From positions 1 through 64,000 of the forward strand of contig NZ_JAGGPX010000007.1 of assembly GCF_018613575.1 (NCBI RefSeq): a stretch of DNA of 64,000 bases, given 5' to 3'. This document shows, one piece after another, positions 35,466 through 44,322 of the stretch. Positions within the stretch are counted from its first letter, which is position 1. The number at the start of each line of letters is the position of its first letter. The translations under genes were made by a program, and so were the position numbers. The notes under the pieces are model-generated. The model was not told the DNA's origin. It searched no databases and saw only the letters and a list, made by a program, of their open reading frames with translations. The DNA is from Planococcus sp. ISL-110. Lineage in GTDB: Bacteria; Bacillota; Bacilli; Bacillales_A; Planococcaceae.

Positions 35466-36290
35466 ATGTTTGAACAAATGAAGGCGCGTTATTTGATCTT
35501 GTATTCTGTCCTGGGGATGATTGCCACATTGATTGCCTTGATCGTCCTGGATGTCAGTGACATGGCTTTTGATGTGATCAGCCAAGTGGTGCTCTACGTT
35601 GCGGTGCCTGGAATTTATTTTGGCTATTATTTCCGTAAGCACAATGCTTCCGTTTGGAACGTGTTGTCTTTTGGCGGCATCCACAAATGGCTGCCGGCTT
35701 TATTCGCCTTGGTGGTGATGTCGATCGCCTTTTCGCTCAGCATGTTCTGGTTCCAGCTGTTTATGCTGGCGCCGGTTGCGCCGTGGCTGGTCGATTTCAT
35801 GCTGGAGGAGTTTCCGATACCGGATACCCCCTGGTACGTCATCTTCACCGTTTTCACCATCGCGATTTTGGCACCGGTCGTCGAGGAGTTTATGTTCCGC
35901 GGCGTACTGCTGAAGCGCCTGATCGGCAAGACCTCGGTATGGGGCGGGATTTTGATTTCCAGCCTGCTGTTCGGTGTGCTGCACCTTGATGTCATCGGCG
36001 CGTTCTTGTTTGGCGTTGTCGCGTCTCTGCTGTATTTGCAAACCAACAATTTGCTGGTGCCGATCCTATTGCACATCATCAATAACTCCTTGGCAGCGGT
36101 TGCCATGTTCCTGGCACCGACCTGGCCGGAATCGATCGCCATTTTCGATCTGGCGGATGTCTACTCGAAAGCGGCGCCGAATGCGATTGTCCTAAGCATC
36201 AGCGCGGTGCTGTTGATTGGCGCCATTTTCTGGCTCGCGCGCGGCCTGGATACCCGCAAAAGACCAGAAGCTGAAACCATACATAAATAG
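35466..36290 (+). CDS. CPBP-family intramembrane metalloprotease
   Basis: The 274-residue protein has seven to eight membrane helices and the CPBP (Abi, Rce1-like) motifs: E140-E141-xxx-R145 in VVEEFMFRG, H173 in GVLHLDV, and H203 with N206/N207 in LLHIINNS. Family members process membrane-anchored substrates or protect against bacteriocins. A weak ribosome site AAGGCGG precedes the ATG. It is monocistronic with a strong terminator, convergent with the ABC exporter genes. All putative catalytic residues are present; the substrate is unknown. Confidence 0.9.
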   Translation: MFEQMKARYLILYSVLGMIATLIALIVLDVSDMAFDVISQVVLYVAVPGIYFGYYFRKHNASVWNVLSFGGIHKWLPALFALVVMSIAFSLSMFWFQLFMLAPVAPWLVDFMLEEFPIPDTPWYVIFTVFTIAILAPVVEEFMFRGVLLKRLIGKTSVWGGILISSLLFGVLHLDVIGAFLFGVVASLLYLQTNNLLVPILLHIINNSLAAVAMFLAPTWPESIAIFDLADVYSKAAPNAIVLSISAVLLIGAIFWLARGLDTRKRPEAETIHK

Positions 36291-36291
36291 A

Positions 36292-36332
36292 AAAAAGGTC
36301 CTCCGCGCACAAACTGCGCGGAGGACCTTTTT
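36292..36332. terminator. Strong bidirectional terminator
   Basis: An 18-bp stem (36292-36309 with 36315-36332) with A-run and T-run separates the protease gene from the convergent ABC exporter operon. Confidence 0.9.
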
Positions 36333-36337
36333 GCGTT

Positions 36338-38164
36338 TTAGACAGCCACTTTCTCTGAAAACTGGCTGTGGTAAAGATCAGCGTAGAAGCCGTCTTTGTC
36401 GAGAAGCTGTTGGTGCGTGCCTTGTTCGATGACTTTCCCTTGGTCCATGACGAGGATCAGGTCGGCGTCTTTAATGGTCGACAGGCGATGCGCGATGACA
36501 AAGCTTGTGCGTCCTTCCATGAGCCGGTTCATGGCCTGCTGGATCAAGATTTCGGTCCGTGTGTCGACACTCGACGTTGCTTCATCCAAAATCATAATTG
36601 GGGGATCGGCGAGAATCGCACGGGCAATGGTCAGCAATTGCTTTTGCCCTTGTGAAATATTCGATACTTCCTGATTCAGCACTGTATCATAGCCATCCGG
36701 CAAGGTGCGGATAAAATGATCGGCGCGGGCCGCTTCAGCCGCAGCAAGAATTTCTTCTTCAGTGGCACCGTTTTTTCCATAGGCGATATTGTCACGGATT
36801 GTGCCGTTGAACAGCCATGTATCCTGCAGCACCATGCCGAAGTTTTGGCGCAGCTTATGCCGCGACATTTCCCGGGAATCAAGACCGTCAATCGTGATGC
36901 GCCCGCCATTCAATTCGTAAAAGCGCATCAATAGATTGATCAAAGTTGTTTTGCCGGCACCGGTTGGCCCGACGATTGCGACCGTCTGTCCTGGGCGGAC
37001 GTCGATATTCATATTCTCGATCAGCAAATCTTTGCCATAGCCAAAGTCGACGTCTTCAAAAGCAACGGCGCCTTTCGCACGTGCCAGGACAGAAGTTGTC
37101 ACTTCCTCGACTTCCTCCTGCTCATCCAGCAATTCAAAGACCCGCTCAGCGGCGGCAACCGTTGACTGGATGATGTTGGCGATGTTCGCCGTTTGAGTGA
37201 TCGGCTGCGTAAATTGCTTGGAATATGTGATGAACGCCTGAATATCACCAATGGAGATGGCACGCTGCGTCACCAGGATCCCGCCGACAACGCTGATCAG
37301 CACATAGCTCAAGTTGCCGATCAAGGTCATCATCGGCATAATGATCCCCGAGATAAACTGGGCTTTGCGCCCCGCATCGTACAGTTCTTCATTGACGGCA
37401 TCGAATTGTTCGTTGGATTTTGCTTCGTGTCCGAACGCTTTGACGACCTGGTGGCCCGTGTACATTTCTTCCACATGGCCGTTCAGGCGTCCAAGGTTTT
37501 TCTGCTGGCTGCTGAAGTATTTCTGGGATCTTTTCAAAATCGGTCCGATGACGAACAGAGACAGCGGCAAAGAGACGACCGCGATCAAGGTCAGCAAGGG
37601 ACTGATCGTCAGCATCATAACGAGAATTCCGACGATGGTGACAATCGAGGTGATGAATTGCGTCAAGCTTTGCTGCAGCGTGCTGCCGATGGTATCGATA
37701 TCGTTGGTCATGCGGCTCAAAGTTTCACCGTTTGGCCGGCCATCAAAATACATCAGTGGCAGTTTTCCCAGTTTTTTGTTGACGTCCTGGCGCAGATCAT
37801 AGACCGTGTCCTGCGCTACCGTCGACATCATGTACTGCTGGATATAGCTGAATAAACTGCTGAACAGATATAGTCCGGCAAGAATTGCGAGAATCTGGCC
37901 GATGACACCAAAATCGACGCCGCCGCCCGGAACGCCTTGCAATTGGCCATATGCGCCTTCGAACAATTCGGTGATCGCCATCCCCATGATCTTTGGTCCG
38001 ACGATGGCGAATACGGTACTAAGAATTGCGACCAGGAAAACGGCTGCCAGTTTTTTGCGGCGCGGTTTTAAATAAGAAACAAGGCGGCGGAATGTTCCTT
38101 TGAAATCCTTGGCTTTTTCCGCCGGCATACTTGCTCCGCCATGTGGAGGTCCCATTCTGCTCAT
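36338..38164 (-). CDS. ABC exporter half-transporter, canonical ATPase subunit
   Basis: The 608-residue protein has a six-helix exporter domain (about 25-340) and an ATPase domain with Walker A GPTGAGKTTL, signature ISQGQKQ and Walker B ILDEAT with the catalytic E528. It begins with a Met/Pro/Gly-rich tail (MSRMGPPHGG) typical of the longer subunit of heterodimeric exporters such as BmrD or TM288. It overlaps the partner gene by 4 nt. Together they export drugs or lipids. It is under the MarR gene at the head of the operon. Confidence 0.93.
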   Translation of the reverse strand: MSRMGPPHGGASMPAEKAKDFKGTFRRLVSYLKPRRKKLAAVFLVAILSTVFAIVGPKIMGMAITELFEGAYGQLQGVPGGGVDFGVIGQILAILAGLYLFSSLFSYIQQYMMSTVAQDTVYDLRQDVNKKLGKLPLMYFDGRPNGETLSRMTNDIDTIGSTLQQSLTQFITSIVTIVGILVMMLTISPLLTLIAVVSLPLSLFVIGPILKRSQKYFSSQQKNLGRLNGHVEEMYTGHQVVKAFGHEAKSNEQFDAVNEELYDAGRKAQFISGIIMPMMTLIGNLSYVLISVVGGILVTQRAISIGDIQAFITYSKQFTQPITQTANIANIIQSTVAAAERVFELLDEQEEVEEVTTSVLARAKGAVAFEDVDFGYGKDLLIENMNIDVRPGQTVAIVGPTGAGKTTLINLLMRFYELNGGRITIDGLDSREMSRHKLRQNFGMVLQDTWLFNGTIRDNIAYGKNGATEEEILAAAEAARADHFIRTLPDGYDTVLNQEVSNISQGQKQLLTIARAILADPPIMILDEATSSVDTRTEILIQQAMNRLMEGRTSFVIAHRLSTIKDADLILVMDQGKVIEQGTHQQLLDKDGFYADLYHSQFSEKVAV

Positions 38165-39885
38165 GCGATTTCCTCCTCTGACAGCTGGGATAAGGCAATT
38201 TCGCGGTAGACCTCATTGGATTCGAGCAGTTCTTTATGCGTGCCCATCCCGACCACTTTGCCTTTTTCCAACACGATGATGCGGTCCGCATCGACCACTG
38301 TGCTGACGCGCTGTGCGACCAGCAATACGGTGGCATTTTTTGTTTCGTTCTTCAAGGCTTTGCGCAGCTTGGCATCGGTTTTAAAATCGAGCGCCGAAAA
38401 GCTGTCGTCGAAAATATACAAGTCCGGCTTACGGATCAATGCCCGAGCGATCGACAGGCGCTGCTTCTGCCCACCTGATAAGTTAGAGCCGCCCTGCTCG
38501 ATTTCCGCTGCGTAGCCGCCTTCGATTTGATTGATAAACTCTGTGGCCTGCGCAATAGATGCCGCATGGTCCATTTCCTGCTGGTTGGCATCTTGTTTGC
38601 CAAAGCGGATATTGTCTGCAATCGTTCCGGTGAACAAAATCGATTTCTGCGGCACAAAGCCGATTTTCGACCGGACTTCCTGCTGCGAAGCTTCCCGGAT
38701 ATCGACGCCGTTGACGCGAATTGTTCCGCTCTTGACGTCGTAGAAGCGCGGCACCAAGTTGACCAGTGTCGACTTGCCGGAACCCGTCCCACCGATCAAA
38801 GCCGTGATTTCTCCCGGTTTGGCGGTAAAACTGATGTTTGACAGCGCCGGTTCTTCCGCTCCTGGATAATAGAAGGAAACGTCTTCAAACTCCAGCGTGC
38901 CGCGTCTGCGGTCAGCTTTGGCGGTGCCATCGTTCGTGAAGGCCGGTTTCATTTCCAGCACTTCGTTGATGCGTCTGGCCGATACCGCTGCACGCGGAAC
39001 CATGACGAACATGAATGATGCCATGACCAATGCGAACATGATCATCATGACGTATTGGATAAAGGCCATCAAATCCCCGATCTGCATGGCGCCGTTATTG
39101 ATGCGGATGCCGCCGAACCAAATGACAGCGACAACGGTCATGTTCATGACCAGCATCATGACCGGCATCAGGAAAGCCATGACTTTATTGACTTTGATGG
39201 AGACGTCGGCCAGTTCACGATTGGCTCCTTGAAGACGCGCTTTTTCCTCCGTCTCTCGGTTGAATGCGCGGATGACGCGGATGCCCGTCAAGTTTTCCCG
39301 CACGACCAGGTTCAAACCGTCCAGACGCTGCTGAACCTCCTGGAACAAGGGCATCCCGTATTTCAAAATCAACAGGATCGATATGGCCAATACCGGCATG
39401 GCGCCGATGATGACCAGTGACAATTGGGCGTCTTTCGAGACCGCCATGATAACTCCGCCGACCAGCATGATCGGGGCGCTGATGACCATGCGCAGCATCA
39501 TGATGACCACTTGCTGCACTTGAGTGATGTCGTTCGTGGTGCGTGTAATCAGTGATGCGGTTCCCACTTCATCGAATTCCTGCAGCGAAAATTGGCCGAC
39601 ATGCTTGAAGACTTTCTGCCGCAGGTCGCGGCCCATCCCCATCGCCGCTTTGGCCGAATAAAAACTGGCAAAGACCGCTGCGATAGCGCCGATTGCAGAA
39701 ACCACCAGCATCCATCCGCCGATTCTCCAGATATACGGAATATCGCCTTTGATGACGCCGTTGTCGATGATGTCTGCCATCAAGGTCGGCAGGAACAGCT
39801 CCGCAATCGTTTGGCCGAAAACCAGGACGACTACCGTCAGCACGACCCATTTATAAGGGCTCAGGTTTTTCAGGATTTTGATCAT
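38161..39885 (-). CDS. ABC exporter half-transporter, degenerate ATPase subunit
   Basis: The 574-residue protein has an exporter membrane domain (about 1-310) and an ATPase domain with Walker A GGTGSGKSTL and signature LSGGQKQ. The catalytic Glu after Walker B is replaced: FDDSFSALD, with D494 at the Glu position. This is the mark of the degenerate subunit in heterodimeric exporters such as BmrC/D and TM287/288. It overlaps the MarR gene upstream and the partner downstream, each by 4 nt, giving a tightly coupled three-gene operon. Confidence 0.93.
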   Translation of the reverse strand: MIKILKNLSPYKWVVLTVVVLVFGQTIAELFLPTLMADIIDNGVIKGDIPYIWRIGGWMLVVSAIGAIAAVFASFYSAKAAMGMGRDLRQKVFKHVGQFSLQEFDEVGTASLITRTTNDITQVQQVVIMMLRMVISAPIMLVGGVIMAVSKDAQLSLVIIGAMPVLAISILLILKYGMPLFQEVQQRLDGLNLVVRENLTGIRVIRAFNRETEEKARLQGANRELADVSIKVNKVMAFLMPVMMLVMNMTVVAVIWFGGIRINNGAMQIGDLMAFIQYVMMIMFALVMASFMFVMVPRAAVSARRINEVLEMKPAFTNDGTAKADRRRGTLEFEDVSFYYPGAEEPALSNISFTAKPGEITALIGGTGSGKSTLVNLVPRFYDVKSGTIRVNGVDIREASQQEVRSKIGFVPQKSILFTGTIADNIRFGKQDANQQEMDHAASIAQATEFINQIEGGYAAEIEQGGSNLSGGQKQRLSIARALIRKPDLYIFDDSFSALDFKTDAKLRKALKNETKNATVLLVAQRVSTVVDADRIIVLEKGKVVGMGTHKELLESNEVYREIALSQLSEEEIA

Positions 39886-40355
39886 TTTACAGCCACCTCT
39901 AATTCCACTCTTGTTAAATATGCCGAGATTTTTTCGTGCGCTTGGAGCAGTTCGTCCATCTGCTCGGCCGTCAGCTGCTCACTGGCTGCCTTGAACACCT
40001 GATGCAGCCCGTCTTCCTGGAGATGGAGCTCTTCTACCAAAGCCCGGCCTTTTTCGCTCAGCGCCAGCAGGGTTTCACGGCGGTTGTCCTCTACTTGCTG
40101 ACGTTCCAGATAGCCTTCTTTGACCAGCCCATCCACCGCTTGGCTCAAGGTGCTTTTCGGCAGAAAGGTCCTCTCCCCAATATTCTTTTGCGTCATTTCA
40201 CTGCAGCTGATGATGGTCATCAAAATCGAGTATTGCGGAATCGATAGCCCTTTTTCCACTGCTGACTTTTGAATAAAACGCACCATGTTTTTCTGCACAT
40301 TGGCAAAGGACAGCATCAATTGCATATACGCTTCCATTTCTTTCTTTTCCTTCAT
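39882..40355 (-). CDS. MarR-family regulator of the ABC exporter
   Basis: The 157-residue protein has the MarR winged helix (about 40-105), with TQKNIGERTFLPKSTLSQ as the recognition region and DNRRETLLALSEKG as the wing. The frame opens at 40400, but the ATG at 40355 gives the normal MarR length. A perfect palindrome at 40385-40398 lies 30 nt before the ATG. It heads the operon with two exporter subunits and probably represses it until a ligand, perhaps the exported compound, binds. Confidence 0.9.
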   Translation of the reverse strand: MKEKKEMEAYMQLMLSFANVQKNMVRFIQKSAVEKGLSIPQYSILMTIISCSEMTQKNIGERTFLPKSTLSQAVDGLVKEGYLERQQVEDNRRETLLALSEKGRALVEELHLQEDGLHQVFKAASEQLTAEQMDELLQAHEKISAYLTRVELEVAVK

Positions 40356-40384
40356 TTTATTACACCATCTTTCATTTCCGAACC

Positions 40385-40398
40385 GTTCCAAATGGAAC
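40385..40398. promoter_or_regulatory. Candidate MarR operator
   Basis: GTTCCA-AA-TGGAAC is a perfect 6-bp inverted repeat with a 2-nt centre. A possible promoter (TTGACG at 40446-40441 and TAGCTT at 40423-40418, 17 nt apart, minus strand) lies just upstream, so binding here would block early transcription. Confidence 0.55.
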
Positions 40399-40474
40399 AA
40401 TCTCTCGCGATGCCTTTAAGCTACTCCGATTGCTGCAGTTCGTCAACTTTAGAGTTCCGGATTTTCGGCACAAT

Positions 40475-40508
40475 AAAAACACCTCCTGCCAGGGGATTGG
40501 CGGAGGTG
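40475..40508 (-). terminator. Terminator of the sigma-like gene
   Basis: CACCTCCGCCA and TGGCAGGAGGTG pair on the minus strand, followed by TTTTTATTG. Confidence 0.75.
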
Positions 40509-40516
40509 CGAAGTTT

Positions 40517-40786
40517 TCAGTAACATTTTTTTATCGTGGCTGCTGCGCTATGCGACCGGCAGCAATCGATCAGCAGCGCCAGCAGTTTGCGGTTCTGTTG
40601 GAAGTTTTGCGGCTCGGTCCAGACAGTGCGGAACACCTGGGCGACAAGCTGCTCACAGACGGACGGATCTGAACCGGATTGGCGCGCAATATTCCATATA
40701 ATCCGGTGGTAGCGGTCGTATAAATCAGACAGTGCCTGTTTTTCACGGTTCAAAATTCCAGTCATCAATTTCTCGTCTATGGTCAA
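40517..40786 (-). CDS. Sigma-70 region 2-like small protein
   Basis: The 89-residue product resembles only region 2 of ECF sigma factors: LYDRYHRIIWNIARQSG, then a helix with CEQLVAQVFRTVW, then LALLIDCCRSH, and stops where region 4 would follow. The TTG at 40786 is preferred, because AAAGGAGGGGG lies 7 nt before it. It has its own terminator. It could be a remnant of an ECF gene, or a stand-alone region 2 protein that modulates RNA polymerase. The C-terminal basic tail (TIKKCY) is not typical of the family. Confidence 0.6.
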   Translation of the reverse strand: MTIDEKLMTGILNREKQALSDLYDRYHRIIWNIARQSGSDPSVCEQLVAQVFRTVWTEPQNFQQNRKLLALLIDCCRSHSAAATIKKCY

Positions 40787-40873
40787 TTTGTCACCCCCTC
40801 CTTTTGTCATAGCCGTTAAGCAATCATCCTAAACCCAATTATCTCGAAATAAAGACAATAAGTTAGAATAAAT

Positions 40874-40917
40874 AAAAAAACACCAGAAAAACTTTACCGA
40901 AGTAGAGTTTTCTAGTG
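40874..40917 (-). terminator. Terminator of the epimerase-like gene
   Basis: CACTAGAAAACT pairs with AGTTTTTCTGGTG on the minus strand, followed by TTTTTTT. Confidence 0.8.
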
Positions 40918-40931
40918 CTATCAGATTACTT

Positions 40932-41819
40932 TTATTGATGAAGGATGTTTTCAAGCGCTTTATCGAGTGTCGGATAAGTAAATTTAAATCCTTCCTGCTG
41001 AAGGCGCTCCGGCAAGATCCAGCGGCTTTTCAGGATCAATTCCGTTTCTGTCCCGATGACCACCGCTCCCATGCTTAGCATCCATTTGGTTGCCGGCAAC
41101 CCGATTTTCCGGTCCATCGCAATCCGCAATTGCTTCATCAGCTCGCGGTTCGTGACAGGCTCAGGCGAGGTCGTATTTAGGACACCACTGATGTTTTCAT
41201 GGTCGCGCACAAACAGGATGATGCGGTAAACATCCTCCAGGTGGATCCAGCTGAACATTTGGCGCCCGTTGCCCTGTTTGCCGCCGAGTCCGAAGCGCAC
41301 CATGTTTTCATAGGGCGCCATAACACCGCCGTCTTTGCCGAGGACAATCGACAAGCGCAATGCCACTTGGCGCGTGTTCGGCAAATTGAAAGTGAACAAT
41401 GCCTGTTCCCAAGCCTTGCCGACCTCCACCGAAAAGCCGCTGCCGAATTCCCCGTTCGCTTCCGTCATCGGCCGGTCTTCCGCGTGGCGGTATATGGTCG
41501 ACGTGCTGGAGTTGATCCACAGCGGCGGTGGATTGTCACAGGCCAGAAGTGCTGTGCCCAGCGCTTCCGTCGTCTCCATCCGCGAATCAAAAATCTCCCG
41601 TTTATTCGCTTCGGTATACCGGCAATTCACCGATTTCCCTGCCAGGTTGACCAGCATCTCGGCGCCTTCCAACGCCTTGACGATTCCGGTATGGTTGGTC
41701 CAATTCAAGTGGTCCGGCTTCCGTGAAATGATGATGACCTGGTACCCCTGGTCTGTAAATTTCCGTTCCAAATATTGCCCGACAAAGCCGGTGCCTCCAG
41801 CCAATACGATCTTCTTCAT
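40932..41819 (-). CDS. TIGR01777-family NAD(P)-binding epimerase-like protein
   Basis: The 295-residue protein has a Rossmann start (VLAGGTGFVGQYL), the family motifs NLAGKSV and FGSGFSVEVGKAWE, and a C-terminal DUF1731-like end (ILPERLQQEGFKFTYP). Homologues include YfhF and the SulA-related proteins of animals and bacteria; the reaction is not known. The ATG at 41819 is chosen because the Rossmann motif follows directly. It is monocistronic with its own terminator. Confidence 0.88.
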   Translation of the reverse strand: MKKIVLAGGTGFVGQYLERKFTDQGYQVIIISRKPDHLNWTNHTGIVKALEGAEMLVNLAGKSVNCRYTEANKREIFDSRMETTEALGTALLACDNPPPLWINSSTSTIYRHAEDRPMTEANGEFGSGFSVEVGKAWEQALFTFNLPNTRQVALRLSIVLGKDGGVMAPYENMVRFGLGGKQGNGRQMFSWIHLEDVYRIILFVRDHENISGVLNTTSPEPVTNRELMKQLRIAMDRKIGLPATKWMLSMGAVVIGTETELILKSRWILPERLQQEGFKFTYPTLDKALENILHQ

Positions 41820-41886
41820 CCCATCACCCATTTTCTGTAAGTTGCTCTCCTGCTATTTGACGCTTGACCTGAATAAAAGATGCGCC

Positions 41887-42333
41887 TCAGCCAAATTCTT
41901 TCTGGTGCTTTTTTTTGCGCATCAAGTAATCTTCGTCTTCCCGGATTTCGTCCCAGCGCTTTTTGAAAATGGCCGCCGACTCGGCTTTCACCGGATCGAT
42001 TTCCCGTTCCTTGATGCTGCCGTCTTCGTTGTATTTGCGCCCGCCTTTGTAATTGGTGTAGCGGCGTGCCCGCGTATAGCCCATCTGGATAAACTTGCGC
42101 GCCATGTCCATTCCCACAAAATCATCCTGCTTGCGGTATTCCTCAAACATCTCCGAAATCTTATCGCACGACTCCTGCGCAATCTCGGGCGTCTTGAAAC
42201 GCCAATGCGGCAAAATCTCACCCTTATACGGCTCTACCATCAACACGCCCTGCTCGCCCTTGCCCACCCGGTACAGCTCCGGATGCTTGCGCAAATCCAG
42301 GTTCTCGTAGTCCAGCTCATAATCAAACGCCAT
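41887..42333 (-). CDS. DUF4385 family protein
   Basis: The 148-residue soluble protein has the DUF4385 pattern: YELDYENLDLRKHPELYRVG at the start, then GVLMVEPYKGEILPHWRFKT, then MDMARKFIQMGYTRARRY and a highly charged tail. AAAAGGAG lies before the ATG. Members are common in bacteria and in some phages, with no known function. It stands alone between the epimerase-like gene and the truncated glucosidase. Confidence 0.8.
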   Translation of the reverse strand: MAFDYELDYENLDLRKHPELYRVGKGEQGVLMVEPYKGEILPHWRFKTPEIAQESCDKISEMFEEYRKQDDFVGMDMARKFIQMGYTRARRYTNYKGGRKYNEDGSIKEREIDPVKAESAAIFKKRWDEIREDEDYLMRKKKHQKEFG

Positions 42334-42426
42334 GCAGATCGACTCCTTTTTGCTTTGTGCTTTGTTAGGCTTATACCCTTGATCGGGGCAAGTGAATCCA
42401 CAGGAAAAGTGATTGTTTGACGATAA

Positions 42427-42463
42427 AAAGACCGGAGAAAGTCGATTTCTTCTCCGGTCTTTC
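42427..42463. terminator. Bidirectional terminator
   Basis: AAAGACCGGAGAA pairs with TTCTCCGGTCTTT around a 9-nt loop; it follows the truncated glucosidase gene on the minus strand. Confidence 0.8.
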
Positions 42464-42492
42464 CATTAGAGCCATTTATGGGCCGCTCTTTC

Positions 42493-43422
42493 TTAACCAA
42501 CAAACGATTCTTTAGGGATTTTGTAGACCCGCGCTTCATATGGAAGCAATTGCGCCGGATCAATGTTTTGGTAGTTCGCCAAAAGCAGCGTTGCGTCTTC
42601 CGGATCGATGTCGCACAGGCACGCGTGCTGGCCAAGATTTGTAACAATGAGCACTTTGTCGTCGCCGTATTCACGCGTGTAAGCAAACACCGCATCGTGT
42701 CCCAGCTCCAACAGTTGGTATTCCCCGTAGACCAAGACGTCCATATTCTTCCGGAGCCAGATCATCTGTTTATAGAAGGACAAGACCGAATGCGGATCGT
42801 TTTCCTGCGCCTCGACGTTCAGCCACTGGTAATTGGGATTGACGCCAATCCATGGCAAAGCCGTTGAGAAGCCGGCATGGGGGCCATTGCTCCATTGCAT
42901 CGGCGTCCGCGAATGGTCGCGGCTTGTTGCTCGCAGCAAGGTCATGATGGCATCGTGTTCCATGCCCGTTTCTTTTTTGTGGAAATATAAATTATGTGTA
43001 TGGACATCATCAAAATGATCGAGTTCTTCAAACGGCGCGTTGGACATGCCAATTTCCTGGCCTTGGTAGATGAACGGCGTCCCCTGCATGAAGAAATACA
43101 TGCAGGCGAGTGCCGTCGCGCTTTCGCGCCAGTGTGAATGGTCATTTCCCCAAGTCGACACGACGCGCGGCTTGTCATGATTTCCGATGAATAAGGCATT
43201 CCAGCCGACGCCATTGACTTTTTCCTGCCATTTGCTGAGCACCTTTTTCAGTTCGGGTGCATTTACACCGTTTTGCACTTCCACATTCCACAAGTCAATG
43301 TCCTCGAATTGGAAGATCATGTTGAATTTGCCCGTCTCGGTGCTGACCCACTCATGGATTTCATCTGCCGAAACGCCATTTGCTTCGCCGTCCCTGCCTT
43401 GCCCTTGATCAAGCTGATTTCT
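42493..43422 (-). pseudogene. 5'-truncated GH13 alpha-glucosidase
   Basis: The open frame continues upstream of the ATG at 43320 to the stop codon of the ROK gene with no start codon. The extra codons encode RDGEANGVSADEIHEWV, matching the catalytic-Glu region of oligo-1,6-glucosidases, so coding homology begins before any start. The remaining protein has FIGNHDKPRVVS (transition-state Asp) and the C-terminal beta domain, but the first 230 or so residues with the nucleophile Asp are missing. A deletion has joined the middle of this gene to the end of the ROK gene, in the same frame after its stop. No function is expected. An intact GH13 gene lies beyond the ROK gene. Confidence 0.85.
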
Positions 43423-44295
43423 TTAATGTTCCAGTACCAGCAATGCCGCCCCTAAAATGCCGGCATCGTTTTCAAAACGTGCCACTTCTACAGCCAATGG
43501 ATTTAACAGCACCGGTTTGAGCTGCTGCTGGAGCGACTCCATCCACAAGTCCGCAGCTTCTGAAACACCGCCGCCGATGATGACCATCTCCATATCGAAT
43601 GCTGCTTGAAGGCTGCTGATAACAAGCGCCAGGTCTGCGGTGAATTCTTCTACAACTTGCTTGGCTGCCGGATCCGTCCCTGCATTTTCAAAAAGCTCAG
43701 GCGGTGTGATGGCAAGGCCTGCTTCACTGATCCGTCGGCGCAGCGCCGTCCCGGACACGTACATTTCACTGCAGCCCAACCTCCCGCACGCACATTTTAC
43801 GCCGTTTGGATAAAGGATCATATGGCCAAGTTCTGCCGCTCCCCCATGAGGGCCGCCGCTTAAAAGCTTGCCGTCCCACAGCACTCCGCCGCCAAGGCCG
43901 GTGCCGAGCGTCAATACAACTACACGGTCGAGCCCTTGTGCAGCACCAAACTTCGCTTCTGCAAGCGCTACAGCGTTTGCGTCATTTTCCACTTCGACGC
44001 GTTTGCCTGTCGCTTTTTCCAGCCATTCCTTGACAGGCGTATTGGTCCAGCCCGGAAGAGTCTCTGCCGCATAGATTACTTTCCCTTGCTTCGGATCGAC
44101 GAAGCCGTGCGTACCGACACCGATTGCACTGATTTCAGGCTGTTCAGCCAAAACGCGCAGGATGTTCTTTTCCAAATAGGGATACAGCGGGATTTGGGTG
44201 GGAATTTGTTCTTCGTATAAAATCTGGCCCTGGTCGTCAATAACGCCCATGCGGATTTTGGTGCCGCCAATGTCGATTCCTAATACTTTTACCAT
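43423..44295 (-). CDS. ROK-family sugar kinase (glucokinase-like)
   Basis: The 290-residue kinase has the ATP motif DIGGTKIRMG, a substrate-binding ENDANAVALAEA, the phosphate motif GTGLGGGV, and the ROK zinc motif CACGRLGCSE after ELGH. It would phosphorylate glucose (or another hexose) released by the neighbouring alpha-glucosidase. AGGAGG lies 4 nt before the ATG. It follows the intact GH13 gene by 27 nt and so forms an operon with it. Confidence 0.92.
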   Translation of the reverse strand: MVKVLGIDIGGTKIRMGVIDDQGQILYEEQIPTQIPLYPYLEKNILRVLAEQPEISAIGVGTHGFVDPKQGKVIYAAETLPGWTNTPVKEWLEKATGKRVEVENDANAVALAEAKFGAAQGLDRVVVLTLGTGLGGGVLWDGKLLSGGPHGGAAELGHMILYPNGVKCACGRLGCSEMYVSGTALRRRISEAGLAITPPELFENAGTDPAAKQVVEEFTADLALVISSLQAAFDMEMVIIGGGVSEAADLWMESLQQQLKPVLLNPLAVEVARFENDAGILGAALLVLEH

Positions 44296-44322
44296 AGCTC
44301 CTCCTATTACTGTTCGTATTTT

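Noticed and set aside
41335-42420. 361-codon plus-strand frame across the epimerase and DUF4385 genes
   Set aside because: It is antisense to two recognisable genes, spans their intergenic gap and has no family resemblance or ribosome site.
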